Shown here in pieces: positions 52,128 through 62,759 of a stretch of 64,000 bases of DNA. Under the pieces are notes generated by a model. The model was not told the origin of the DNA. It saw only the letters and a program-made list of their open reading frames with translations, and did no database searches. The first letter of the stretch is position 1; each line of letters opens with the position of its first letter. Source of the stretch: Stenogyne calaminthoides (lineage: Eukaryota; Streptophyta; Magnoliopsida; Lamiales; Lamiaceae); the NCBI GenBank assembly GCA_037126765.1, contig JBBCBC010000002.1, positions 15,407,853-15,471,852 on the forward strand, given 5' to 3'. Position numbers and translations under genes: made by a program.

Positions 52128-53697
52128 TGTTAGTGTCTTAGAGACAATCCTATTGTAAGGACATAATACTAAGATAATATTCAGTATTGGTTTAATATTA
52201 TTGTTTATTTAATATTAAATATATGACATTACACTTGTTTGAATATTATGTTTGGTTGTTTTCATTTATTCTTATTTGTGTTCCCATGAGTCATTGTTGT
52301 CATTGAGATTGTGAGAACTCAGATAACTTAAGCATGACTCTCAAATAGCCCCGATCAAGGACCATCAAGAATGGAATATTGATGATGCAATTGAGATTGG
52401 TGTGCGATATGTATCATACTCTTAGAGAGTGTAGTGAGATCTCACTTACTATGAGATACTAGGTATCTCATGATGGATGCACAAATACCTTAGAGGGTAT
52501 TGGTATACCCATCCGAGAAATCGTTTAATGTAATTCCACAATATGTGTCTACGGGTGTCTCGGTTAGTTGGAGCGATGTGATACTCCTTTGACTTGAAGT
52601 CAATACGCACGACATGTGTAGAGTGATGAACTTTGACCATGACCGACACATGCACCCTTCCATGGGTAGATATGGCTTGGATTGGGTTCATCACGAAATG
52701 CATGTGTGTGGCAGTTAAGCCAAGAATAAGATTCATTCCTCAATGTTGATTTACAGAAAATACTCATCTTCTCATCATAATTGGATCTAAATCATCGGCT
52801 GATGCACGTCAACTTGGACTTTGTGGCCAAGTGTGACATAAGTGATCAATTAGTGATTAGAGATAATATGATTAACTTATTCGAATAGACACTTCATCAT
52901 GTTCAAGATTTAATCGAGTGTTCGCGAATGAAACAAAGTTATCGTAATAGCCCATGTTTCAGTTACAGGTAGTTGCACATTTCTTCGCAACATACCTCAT
53001 ATATTGAGAATGTCTGATTTATTGTCTAGGGGTTCAATTAAGACCGTTAGTTTGACTAATCGCTCAATATATTAGGGCCTATGGGTCACACAATATGTAA
53101 TAGTTATTTACTGATTATAGTTGGCTGATTAAATATTATATTAGATATTAATATTTAATTTATGAAGAATGTAATAATAATTATATTTAGAATTAATTAT
53201 TATTACTATTTAATTAAATTAGATTTAATTAAATAGGATTCCTAATAATAATATATGGAATATTATTATAGGATTTGATATACATGGAAATCAAATCCGT
53301 AGAGATTTATGTATAAGGGAATTAAATCTATGGGATTTAATTTACAAGATTAGGGATTTATTTCCTTATCAGGTTAGCTTAAGATTTAAGCTGGGTCTCC
53401 CCTATATATATGAGTCCTTGGGAATTCATAATACAAGACTTCATATTTCTCCATAAAATCTCTAAGTTAGAATTTTCCTAGCAAATTCATCTCGGGGATT
53501 CAATGCTGGCAAATCCGTGCGAATTGGTAAATGACTGTTACGTGGATACCGTAATTGATGAATCAGTGTACGAATTGTTATAAGAATTCTGTTTACGTTT
53601 ACCCGTTATTTAATTATGCAATATGTGTTCGTTGTTGGTGAACTGTTCAATTCCGCTGCGCATCTATTACGTGTTTACGTGCCTCTATATTCCAACA
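52128..53697 (+). repeat. 3' LTR of element F
   Basis: Starts TGTTAGTGTCTTAGAGAC, ends TGCCTCTATATTCCAACA. It matches 29760-31329 with scattered substitutions and small indels. Confidence 0.88.
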
Positions 53698-54118
53698 TCT
53701 TCATCTTCAAGTTCTAGAACTTTGTCCCAAGCATTCGAAGTTTGGACCTTCGAACACTATCCGAACCTTCATTGTGCTCTTGCAACCCATCCCAAACTTC
53801 TTTTGCAAAATCACATGTTGATATGATCTTGAACATGGTCATATCAACTGATGTGAATATTGCATTCAAAGCTTTATAATTGTAGCTAGCAGTTGTACTT
53901 ACATCATTAGTCCAATCCAGTTTGTGTTTGACTGTAATTTCTCCTTCTTCATCTGCAGCATTCTTAGGAGGTGTCCATCCTGAAAGTATACTTCTCCAAG
54001 TACGTTCATCAATTGACTTGATGTACATCCTCATCTTAGGTTTTCAATACGCACAGTTTGTACCATCAAGAATTGGTGGTCTCAAACTTTGTGGAGTAAA
54101 TGGATATTCCATTGCCAT
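53698..54118 (-). pseudogene. gag of element E, N-terminal half
   Basis: Minus strand, ATG at 54118 (MAMEYPFTPQSLRPPILDGT). A TGA at 54044-54046 replaces the conserved Trp of the Y-W-K motif (NCAY-stop-KPKMR). The open block 53714-54034 then reads MYIKSIDERTWRSILSGWTP, SYNYKALNAIFTSVDMTMFK, then EVWDGLQEHNEGSDSVRRSK. It ends at F, and the second half follows at 29755. The start lies 43 bp inside the primer binding site, as expected for a Copia gag with a short leader. Confidence 0.86.
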
Positions 54119-54162
54119 AATAAAAAAAAACACTTGACACGTGATCTAACTTAGTAAAACCA

Positions 54163-54175
54163 AGTCTGATACCAA
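54163..54175 (-). other. Primer binding site of element E
   Basis: TTGGTATCAGACT on the minus strand, one base from the LTR end at 54177. It pairs with initiator tRNA-Met over TGGTATCAGA. Confidence 0.8.
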
Positions 54176-54176
54176 C

Positions 54177-55013
54177 TGAAAGTGTTTGAAACGGGGTTGT
54201 GTTTAGTAAAACAAACTGATGTTACACTGAATGTTGTAACACTCAAAGTAACACTAGTAAAACAGAGACAATAATCAGCGGAAACTCAAAAACTCAACAC
54301 ACGAATTATTTAATAAGACTTTGCACAATCTATATCAAATAGATTGTGATCCTTTTGGCCGAAATCACTATTTATCAAAATAATGAGTACAAAGAGTTTC
54401 ACAGATCGAATCCTCTTGAAACAAGATCAAGCATATGATCTAAATGCTAGGTGTATCTCTACACTACCAAAGGTGACTATTCTACGTGTATGAAACGATC
54501 TACAACGAGACTAACATTCCACATAAATAAATCTAGCATCACTCAAAGTATTGTAAATCCTACAATTACTTGTTGTGGCTAAATACTCCACAACAACGAC
54601 CATATCACTCTGGATGCACTAAGCACTCAACAGTTGATGATTGGTTGTAGCTTCGACTAAACAGTACACGACATTTGATAAGCACATCAGTGTCTTCTAT
54701 TTATAAACTTCGTGTATGCTTTACTAGAGCCTCCTTGAAGGATCTAGAAACTCTTCCATCCACTCTCCCATGATCTTTATAACCGCCACTTAGTGGGTCT
54801 TCTCTAATCTTTTGAAAACAGACACATTATCTAGTCCCTTCTACTCGATTCTTGAAGCTTGTGGAATCTTCTGGAATCTTACAGAACAACCTAGATCGTC
54901 AACATGCTGTCAATACCAAAGACAACATTGAACATAGAAATGTTAGTGGTTAAGAAGAAAGGACGAATACTGATGTTGTAACCAATGTTGTAACATCGGT
55001 GGCAACATCAACA
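54177..55013 (-). repeat. 5' LTR of element E
   Basis: 837 bp. In plus orientation it runs TGAAAGTGTTTG to GGCAACATCAACA. Collinear with 17461-18241 apart from the extra segment near 54565-54610. TSD AAGTA follows at 55014. Confidence 0.9.
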
Positions 55014-55463
55014 AAGTAGAATGTTTCTCCAATGCTGATTGGGCAGGGTCTTAGGAAGCCTAAAGATCTACCTCGGGATATTGTGTTTTCTTTTGTGGAA
55101 ATTTGATTTCTTAGCAAAGTAAGATACAGAAAGTAGTCTTGCGTTCAAATGCAGAGTCTGAATATAGAGCTATGGCCAAAGTTGTGTGATAATCAAGCTG
55201 CTCTTCACATTGCTTTTAATCTGGTCTTCCATGAACGAACCAAACACATTGAGATTCAATCGGCCTAACTTCGACAGGTTATAAGATTCAATCGGCCTAA
55301 CTTTGTTCGTGAAAAGATTCAATCGGCCTAACTTCGATAGGTTATAAGAGGACTAAAGACCAATTATGAGACATCTTCATGAAGGCTCTTAATGGGGTTA
55401 GGGTTAACTATCTTTGTAACAAGCCAGACATGATTAACATTTATGCTCCAGCTTGAGGGGGAG
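55014..55463 (+). pseudogene. Element D: RNase H, second part
   Basis: Continuation of the Copia element cut at 17460: ECFSNADWAGS, then SNAESEYRAMAKV, then DNQAALHIAFNLVFHERTKH with frameshifts. At 55253-55345 the codons for the conserved HIE(I/V)DCHFVRE segment are blurred by three units of about 31 bp (GATTCAATCGGCCTAACTT at 55253, 55285, 55316). The tail (CNKPDMINIYAPA) leads into the tract GAGGGGGAG at 55455-55463. Confidence 0.8.
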
Positions 55464-55579
55464 TGTTAGAATAATGTATATATAGATGGACCTTTAGTGG
55501 ACCTTTATTAGAAAAGTCTTCTCACTTGTATATATATGTGTACTCTTGTCTATGTTGAATACAAATTTTTTTTCCGACA
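55464..55579 (+). repeat. 3' LTR of element D (short)
   Basis: Starts TGTTAGAATAATGTATATAT straight after the polypurine tract. The end is probably TTTTCCGACA at 55579, giving about 116 bp, in the size range of short-LTR Copia families (Ale-like). No 5' partner is left in the window, so the end is a guess. Confidence 0.55.
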
Positions 55580-56135
55580 ATATGTTCGCACATATCATAT
55601 AACGTCCGTATTACTCTTATTTTTGTTATTAGTAATACCTGTGGTTGTATTCGTGGCTTTGTCAGTGCCTACGGTGCTCTTAAGAGTGTTAGAATCTTCC
55701 AATAATATCTCCAAGTCCAAGTAATCATCCTCCAAATTTATGTTAGAATCCATATCTTCAACTGCGTCATAAAATAATTACAAAAAATAAGTAAAATGTA
55801 TGTAAATATTTCAAGAGTTATCAAAAAGAATACAAGTTTTTCATAAAGAAAATAAATAAATACTCCACACTTTCTTGCATATATTTAATTCTTATAAAAT
55901 ACTACAAACAATTAAGGAAACTACATATTTTTTTTAATTACTCTAGTGCACATTATAATCTACTTTCCATTTTTAAAGTATTTATAACAAATAGTGGTTA
56001 AAGTTATAACTATGCATAATCTCTGTTGCAACAAAGCTGATGTAACAAGTAATTTTCTTGGTGCCATCCTACCATATGCCAGATTCGTCAAGCATGTCTA
56101 AGAGAACATTGTAATTCATTTTTCATGTGCGTAAC
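55580..56135. other. Flank of D without a recognised element
   Basis: AT-rich. On the minus strand a short acidic ORF starts at 55752 (MDSNINLEDDYLDLEILLED) and reaches about 55603; a second piece near 56080-56120 reads NVLLDMLDESGIW. Neither is recognised. They might be remnants of a host or transposon gene predating D. The rest shows nothing I can name. Confidence 0.3.
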
Positions 56136-56207
56136 TGTTGAGAAATTTATAGTTTTGATGGAAGTTCCAAAATAGATGTAATAGGACCAGTCAGACCGGT
56201 TAGCTGA

Positions 56208-57020
56208 TGTTGTAAGTCGTGTTATGTGAAAATATGATGTGGCGTTATTTATGACAACTTACAAACAAAACAATTATGTGTACGATATTACTATAAATAA
56301 CAAGAAATTGTTGACCCAGTTCGTCAAAATTGACTACATCTGGGGGTGTTCCAAGCCAGGGATATTATATTGAGAGGTGAAAGTGTGCCGAACACAATAT
56401 ACTTTGTGACGAGCACATATTACATGTCGGATGATGAGTTGGAATATATATGTGATTCTTGGAAATTTTCTGAACCCTCTTCATTATGCTTGAGGGTCTA
56501 GTTATAGTATTTTGACAAGCATGTGCTAGTTTGGCAAGCATGAGCTTGAGATTTCGTGTCATGCAAAAACTTATGTGATGCTGCCACGTTTCCCACCTCC
56601 CTAATCGACATTTGTATTTACTTGCTTATAAAGTCTTCTACTTGTCGTCCAGATGGTTTGGGCTGAGCTGGTGACTTGGCTTTTATGTTCGCAGTAACAC
56701 GTTTGCTCCGAAATGGTCATCTTGTTCTCTTCATGAAACGCGGCCGCAGGCCAAGCATCTTGCTTCATGTTATACGCTCTCCTTTAAGGGGCGAGCAAAA
56801 CTTCCTTCTTCTGTTCGACTTATGCTCGACCATTTCCTTTGCTCGCCTCTTTGACCATACCAGATTCAGCATGTTTCCTTGTAATGGGACATAACCCCTG
56901 GCGAGTATGTAGAAATAATTATAATGCGCCAATATTGAAATGACAAGGGTAATCGCCAACCTGGCGAACACCCTATCAACGAGCTAAGGCATACTGTAAA
57001 TTTATTGGTACACGTGTTCA
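56208..57020 (-). mobile_element. Insertion K: Gypsy-type solo LTR
   Basis: About 813 bp, in plus orientation TGTTGTAAGTCG to ACGTGTTCA, lying between two parts of the G LTR. Near the left end it has CCCAGTTCGTC, then ACTACATCTGGGGG and CCAAGCCAGG. This is the same order as in the LTR of B (14465-14515), so it is a minus-strand LTR of a related Tat family. CTGA borders both ends (56204-56207 and 57022-57025), but with one stray base, so the target duplication is not clean. No coding. Confidence 0.55.
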
Positions 57021-57457
57021 TCTGATGTGTAAGCGATTAGAAGAAGTTTGACCGATCACAACAGCTGACTGATGAATTAGATATCAGAATAGGATAACCA
57101 GCTGAGATGTATATACAGCTGATGTAATAGATAGGTCACATATTGAGGGGGAACTCAATATGTAAAAGGTAAGTCTTGAAGAAGATCAAAAGATTAGAAG
57201 ATCAGTAGATCAGACTAGTCAGATGATCAGGTGAGACACCAAGCAGAAGACTCAGAAGACTTGAAGATCAGAAGACAAGCTTACAGCAAGACCTTAAGAA
57301 GACCTACATCAGAAGAACACCAGAAGAGTCAGTAAGTTGAGCTAAGACAACTTACATCAGAAGATTCAATCAAGTAGACTGATCAATCTTAACTGATCAA
57401 GTCAGTTCAATCAGGTGATAACAAAGTATTTACCTGAGACGTACAAGTCGATCAGAC
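57021..57457 (+). repeat. 5' LTR of G, middle piece
   Basis: Aligns with 46170-46570 of C's LTR: ACATATTGAGGGGGAACTCAATATG, then the GATCAGAAGAC-rich part and GACTGATCAATC. It ends with the TSD CAGAC of insertion I. Confidence 0.8.
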
Positions 57458-58225
57458 TGATGGAACGCGCTGGTGAGGGCGGTCCGTTGCCAGAATCGAT
57501 ATTCGATGCCAAACGTACACGTAACAAAATAAAACCTAAATAGCGTCTAAAGCAAAAGGTCAGATTTCGTTACCCTTGAAGATCGAGGTGTTGATTCCAC
57601 TACAGATCTTCTAATCTGTTTCCCAACCTTGTTCGAATGCCGGGTGGACAGCAGTCTGTCGAACGTGGAGAAGGGCCTGCAGTTTTGTCTCCCAAAAATC
57701 CTAGTTCGCTGGCTGTTACGTTTCTGATCTAATTTTGGTTGCCTTAGTGTTCTGGATGAAAAAAAGGCCCTTTTTATATGCTCCATAGGTTTTCGTGGGC
57801 CAGACTAGGGATCCACTAAAAGGTATAGGGTTTGGGCTTCTTCTGGACCCAAATACTCTTATGTTCAGCCCAGAACATTAATTTGGCCCGAGAACATTAA
57901 TTCATCCCACTAGAAAATTAATGTTGCACTCCCGTCTTATCCCGAACCGAATTAGGGCTTCTATTAGACTTTATAATTCCCCGTGTTAAAGATATCGTAC
58001 GTCCATTAATTATTAAAGCTTTTGACTACTTTAATTAATTAATATTTATTATTCCTTGAGTAGTACGACTCAACCTTGTTGTCGTACGGATTAAATCCAC
58101 CTGCAGGGTTTAATACGATAATCCTTTATGAGTTTTCTCAAGGGGACGTCATCATCCTGGATGTCTAGGACACGGTGCCCCAATGACAATAAATAGATAT
58201 CATGCGAGCGATGTCACTACCCAGT
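57458..58225 (-). repeat. Left LTR piece of I (3' LTR, truncated)
   Basis: Aligns with the middle of H: CCCGTGTTAAAGATATCGTA, then GTCCATTAATTA and AAGGGGACGTCATC. The right end is lost at the junction with pol near 58225. About 740-770 bp remain of an LTR that is 1.7 kb in H. Confidence 0.7.
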
Positions 58226-58785
58226 CTCTGAATCCTTCTCAGGTTGACATGACCCAACCTTAGGTGCCAAAGGTATGTTTGATTCAACTTAGAAGATTCT
58301 TTTCTCTTATTTGATGATGACGATGAATGAGTTTCAGTCACAGTATGGTATGCACAAGTAATAGTATAAAGATTATTTTCTAACGCACCAGAACAGATTA
58401 AAAAGTCATTTCTCATAATAACAACTTTGTCATTAAAAACAACTGAGCATCCATCCATAAATAACTTCGAAACTGAAATTAAATTCTTCCGAAAACTCGA
58501 CACGTATAAAATGTTCTTTAATACTAAAACAGAATTAAAAAAACACAAGTGCACATCTCCCACTGCGACCACAGCTACTATCGCAGCATTGCCCAAACTG
58601 ATAGTAATCTCACCCTCATTCAGTTGCCTTGTCTGCAGAAACTCCTGCAAGGTATAACAAACATGATCAGTGGCCCCTGTATCTACTACCCAAGAAAAGG
58701 CATAACAAGCCGTGAAACATGTTTCAACAACCAGAGCAAGAGACGTACCAGAGTTGTCATTTTTCAGGAGAGGACAATCAGACTT
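58165..58785 (-). pseudogene. Protease and pre-integrase region of I, truncated
   Basis: Minus strand, in frame with gag past its stop. SWVVDTGATDHVCYTLQEFL (about 58625-58690) gives the protease D-T-G. LKNILYVSSFRKNLISVSKL and YLWHLRLGHVNLRRIQRL (pre-integrase) follow. Then the pol sequence ends near 58228 and reads into LTR sequence until a stop at 58165. Apart from the truncation it has no break. Confidence 0.82.
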
Positions 58786-59571
58786 CTAGTGTCCTGTCTT
58801 GTTGCATTTGAAGCATTTGCCTTTCGGCTTTTTCACGCCACCAGAAGGCACCACTTTCTTGCTCCCACTGCTTCCACTACCCTTTTTCTGTAAAGACTTT
58901 TTTTTCTTCCCGCCCTTAGACGAAGAAGATCCAGCTTGAACAGAAACATGAGCCTGTGGTCCCTTACCCTTACCCATGAGACCCTCCACCTTGACCAATT
59001 CCGCAAGAAGCTCGGCTATGGTATAGTCCTTCTTACTCATGATCACGTTTAAACAGAAGTTTTCAAAGGACTTTGGGAGCGAGTTCAGGATCATATCGAT
59101 CTTGGTATTACCATCAATTTCTCCTCCGAGGACCTCTATCTCATTTAGATATTCCATCATCTTGAGACAGTGGTCCCTCACGGACGCTCCCTCTGGCATA
59201 GAGGTTGACATAATGCTCCTCATAGCCTCAAAACGAGCAGCCCTATCTTTCTCACCAAAAAGCTCTTTTAGGCTTAACATCATATCTGCGGCATTAGGCA
59301 TGTTTTGATGCTGCTGTTGTAAAACATTTGACATCAAGGCCAAAATGTAACAACGAGCCATCTCATTAGTCTTGTGCCACTTCTTAAGAGCCTCCTTTTG
59401 CTCTTTAGTGGAATCGGGTTCCAAAGGGGCAAGAGCAGGTGTATTGAGCACAAATTTATACTCACTTGCAACTAGGACAATGTCCAGATTTCTTTTCCAA
59501 TCCAAATAATTCGGACCAGTAAGCTTATTTTGATTTAAAATAATCGAAAGCGGGTTGAGTGACATCATCAT
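58786..59571 (-). pseudogene. gag of I, nearly intact
   Basis: Minus strand. ATG at 59571 is the first of three in a row (MMMSLNPLSIILNQNKLTGP). Gag-polypeptide features: NYLDWKRNLDIVLVASEYKF, then KWHKTNEMARCYILALMSNV, ELFGEKDRAARFEAMRSIMS and KIDMILNSLPKSFENFCLNV. A Ser/Gly/Lys-rich linker precedes the zinc knuckle C-F-K-C-N-K-T-G-H. The reading stops with TAG at the next codon, where Trp is expected, and the knuckle ends SDC behind the stop. A single codon therefore separates gag from protease, and the frame is otherwise continuous. TTTCAG lies nine bases before the ATG triplet on the coding strand. Confidence 0.85.
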
Positions 59572-60600
59572 AATTATCTGAAATAAATAAAATGCAAGCA
59601 AATATTAAATCACATGAATTGAAGCATAAAATATTAGAAACCTTCAAAACCAACATTCAATACAACCTCCAACAGCCCAACAAACACACACGCAAGCCAC
59701 GTTAGGGTGGTCATTTACGAATGTGTTTGTCAACCAGACACCCAGTCTTTGATTTCGATATCACGTCAATCTATCCTTATGACGAACGAAATCAACAGTC
59801 GGACCTTACCTGGCCATGTGAATTAGAACAGGGACCCCGTTGGGGAGTTATATTAAAATTCACATCTAAATGATGACCACAATTTAACTGTAAGAACCAC
59901 TATTCACAATCGATGAGCTCGTAAAGAGAACATGTCGCTAGCAAACAATTCCCTACAGTTATCTTGAATTATTCTTTACCGATGAACTCATGTGTGACAC
60001 ATCCATTGGGGAGGACCACACACTTTATCTAAAGATTAAAACCTTTTGACTAGAAGTCTTAGCTAGTAAGCTCGTGAATGTTGCATCCGTTAGGGGGAGA
60101 CTCCAAGGTCCACGAGCAACAAACACCTTACTTAAAGACTAATTGTGGAGGCCAATGAATTAATTAAAATTCACATCTATGTCACTCAGTCATTTGTAAC
60201 ATGAAGGTTATTTACAGGCATAGCATATCATGAAAAGAAACACAAGCATGACACAACAAAACAAGAAGCGATAAATAATAGCAGAAATAAATGCACATCT
60301 ATTGCAACCCCTTAAAAAAAGACTATCAAAAACAGCCTATTCTAAGCTATTACAATGATAAATGAAGGGCGTGGATGGATACCTCGCATCGGCCTCTCAC
60401 GCATGGCAAATGACTTGATTTCACGTCCACCAACTTAAACTGGCAGAAAACTTCATCAAGGAAATTGAATTTAGCTCTCTCGCCAAAACGATTTTAACCG
60501 ACCAATGGCCAAAACCCTACTCACCCATTTTCCATATCCTCCATTCTCCATCGCGATCAAATTACAACAATAACAAACACCCTAATACAGTGATCTATGA
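59572..60600 (-). other. Leader of I
   Basis: Non-coding on both strands as far as I can see. It contains two or three loosely similar segments of about 120 bp built on CACATCTA(A/T), GATGA(A/G)CTC and GGGGA (59860-60180). A clear primer binding site next to the right LTR piece was not found. Confidence 0.45.
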
Positions 60601-60916
60601 AAAATGCCTATAACGGACTAGTATAAACTAATGGCCAAGACAAGCCACCAACAAGTTTATACTACAACTTAAACCAATAGTTATGTCCAAAACTATCTCA
60701 GTTGTGAATATTATTTATATCTTATAAGGAACTTGACAATGTGATATTCTGTGTGACTACAAACCCACCACATAGTCTACAATATAAGATAACCGGACAC
60801 ATAAGCAATTTATAAGAATGCAATAATGTGAAAAAACATTTATTTCAGATAATAAGGAAATTGAATATACATCCACAAAACCTCAGTAAAAGTTTGCTTT
60901 ATAGTACACACCAACA
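60601..60916 (-). repeat. Right LTR piece of I (5' LTR, truncated)
   Basis: Aligns with the end of H: TGGCCAAGACAAGCCA, CTCAGTTGTGAAT and ATTTATTTCAGATAATAAG, up to CCAACA at 60916. The rest of this LTR is missing or too diverged to see. Confidence 0.65.
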
Positions 60917-61938
60917 CAGACAAGAAGAATGTCAACCTAATTTGGTGAATCAAGCGCCGAATAAGTGTACTTGACAACCAATGAGAGCGAGACACGTACG
61001 TACGGAACTGACTATGCAGGACAAGGTGGTTCAGAGCCAAACGGCTACAAAGGACGACAAAGCACGCATTTAGCCATGCCGTCTCTGAGCACGTCAAGTC
61101 AGCCCTGCAAACCTACCTTAAATAGACCAAAATTCGAATTGCTCTCCAACAGCTAGTTCAATTTCGTGCCTATAAATATGGGATCAAACCTTCAGAGTAA
61201 ACTACGGAAATTATACACAAGCTCAAGCTACAAGCAATTTCCGCAAGAACACCAAGATCAAGCAAATATTCTAAATGTTCATCCCATAGGTTCTTAGAAA
61301 GAAATCTTATCCTTTAGCTTTAGACTACTCAAATACTAGGATAGATTTTCAGTTGGAAACCATACAAATCTTACCCCAAAATGAGTGTTAGGTTAAGTTT
61401 GTTTAGCAAGATTTCAAGCTAGGGTTTCTAGTCTTGATTTTTGGGATTGTTGAGTGACAATTCCATAAACATTTGTTGTACTGTGATGGACTAACACATT
61501 AAACTAAGTCCAGTTGGTTAAGTGAGTTCCCCTATTGATAGGGAAGAGAGGACGTAGGACAAGTTGTCTGAATCACTATAAATCTTGTGTTGTTTATCTG
61601 TTTTACACTCTACACACACACCTGATATTTAACTGAACATGCATTTTCTAAGTATAGATCAGTTCTACACCAAGCAGCTGATCTGATCAGTCTGACCTGT
61701 TGTCATCTGATTTGATTCAGAATACTTAGAATCTGATTTATCAAAACTGGTTTTTCTACAAGGGTTAAAACTTGCTTCCGCACATCAGCTGAACTGATAG
61801 ACACAGAACTGGTTTGCTTCACAACAATTAGTAAGTTGGATATCAGATCGTACTCTATCAGCATTTATCTGACGTACACGCTGATCACAAAAAAGTTTTG
61901 GAAGTCTACCACCTCACGAAACCCGTTCAGGACCTATA
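60917..61938 (+). repeat. 5' LTR of G, last piece
   Basis: Resumes at CAGACAAGAAGAATGTCAACC (46576 in C). Includes TATA GCCTATAAATATGGG near 61170 and GTTAAGTGAGTTCCC, and ends at CCTATA. CTG and CAG sites are kept here, unlike the altered patches in C. Confidence 0.85.
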
Positions 61939-61940
61939 AG

Positions 61941-61952
61941 TGGTATCAGAGC
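61941..61952 (+). other. Primer binding site of element G
   Basis: TGGTATCAGAGC, complementary to initiator tRNA-Met, two bases after the LTR. Confidence 0.85.
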
Positions 61953-62077
61953 AGGTGGTTCTACGAACCACAGGCTTTGATTATCATCGGTTCTCGAAGG
62001 AGAACCAGTGTGGTTACCTGAACCTGATTTTGAAAAACCTATTTTTAAATCATCAGTTTTCAAAACACACTCTCAGC

Positions 62078-62727
62078 ATGGATAACACTACAGGAATATA
62101 TCATAATCTTTCAAAGTTTGTTGTAGCTGAATATGCCAACTGGACTATCCTCATTGCCAACCATCTGGGCTCCATCAATTCCACGATGATGGAGGTCATC
62201 GAAAGAGGACCTATAATCATTTATCATGTCAATCCGGCAACTGGAGGAGTAGCAGGTGAGCCAGCAGGAGCCATGGGAAGAAAGAGTGTCTCTCTGATGG
62301 AATCAGATGAGAGAAAACTACATAACCTAGATACCGTCGTAAAACATATAATTCTGAAGACAGTTGATAAGACGACAAGGAGAAGATCAAATACTGCAAG
62401 ACGGCAAAGGCAATGTGGGACATTTTGGCTGAAATGTGTGAGGGAAATGATCTGATCAATGAGACGATAAATGAGCTTGATGGAAGGATAACCATCTCTG
62501 TTAATAAGATTCGAGAGCTCGGAAGAGAGATGTCAGATAAGGATATTAATTACAAGATTCTGAGGTCCCTGACCAAAAAGTGGGACATGAAAGTTACTGT
62601 GATCAAAGATGGACATGATATCTCAACCATGAAGCCAAGAAAGTTATTTCTAAACCTGAAAGCCCACGAGTTCGATTTGGTAGAAAGAGGCTTAGATGAA
62701 GATGAAGATGTTCCACCTGCATTCTAA
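62078..62727 (+). pseudogene. gag of element G, frameshifted
   Basis: ATG at 62078 (MDNTTGIYHNLSKFVVAEYA), homologous to gag of C. Readable: NWTILIANHLGSINSTMMEV, ERGPIIIYHVNPATGG and ERKLHNLDTVVKHIILKTVD. One missing base near 62376 shifts the frame, which continues at 62413 with MWDILAEMCEGND. A 57-bp in-frame deletion relative to C removes the segment between EGN and NETINELDG. Then ILRSLTKKWDMKVTVIKDGH and FDLVERGLDEDEDVP, and a stop at 62727. It is the same capsid-type protein as in C and is not functional as it stands. Confidence 0.85.
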
Positions 62728-62759
62728 AGTTGTTGCATTCAAGGCAATTGGCAATTCCT

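Larger units (their letters stand above)
29760..53697 (+). mobile_element. Element F: Copia retrotransposon inserted in gag of E (contains C)
   Basis: Plus-strand element with LTRs of about 1.57 kb (29760-31329 and 52128-53697). Primer site TGGTATCAGAGC is at 31333-31344. Gag, protease, integrase, RT and RNase H lie at 47855-52110. It splits gag of E, whose two halves abut its ends. The exact ends are uncertain: both sides carry CATCTTCA (29743-29750 and 53696-53703), which may contain the target duplication, but nine extra bases (TTCTGTTAAT region) lie between it and the left LTR. C is inserted in its leader. Confidence 0.83.
17461..55013 (-). mobile_element. Element E: Copia retrotransposon with third ORF (outer limits, contains H, L, F, C)
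   Basis: LTRs at 17461-18241 and 54177-55013 enclose a minus-strand element. It is flanked by the duplication AAGTA (17456-17460 and 55014-55018). The host RNase H frame of D is continuous across the join (DHGHDKV, then ECFSNADWAG). In minus-strand order it has a primer site complementary to tRNA-iMet (TTGGTATCAGA, 54165-54175), gag, protease, integrase, RT, RNase H, a third ORF and a polypurine tract. Its own sequence is about 10-11 kb. The rest is inserted H (20858-22553), L (26355-27633) and F with C (about 29760-53697). Gag style and the third ORF behind pol resemble the SIRE/Maximus group, but I place it there only tentatively. Confidence 0.88.
57458..60916 (-). mobile_element. Insertion I: internally deleted Copia element
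   Basis: 3.46 kb flanked by CAGAC (57453-57457 and 60917-60921), plus-strand ends TGATGG and CCAACA. An LTR piece at each end aligns with solo LTR H in the same orientation (57800-58170 with 21600-22020; 60610-60910 with 22240-22540). Between them is minus-strand gag and protease only. Integrase, RT and RNase H are missing: pol stops just after the pre-integrase motif near 58228 and meets LTR sequence. It cannot transpose by itself. Confidence 0.85.

Noticed and set aside
61941..61952. TGGTATCAGAGC sites as parts of tRNA genes
   Set aside because: They are complements of the tRNA 3' end directly behind LTRs, with no cloverleaf sequence around them.
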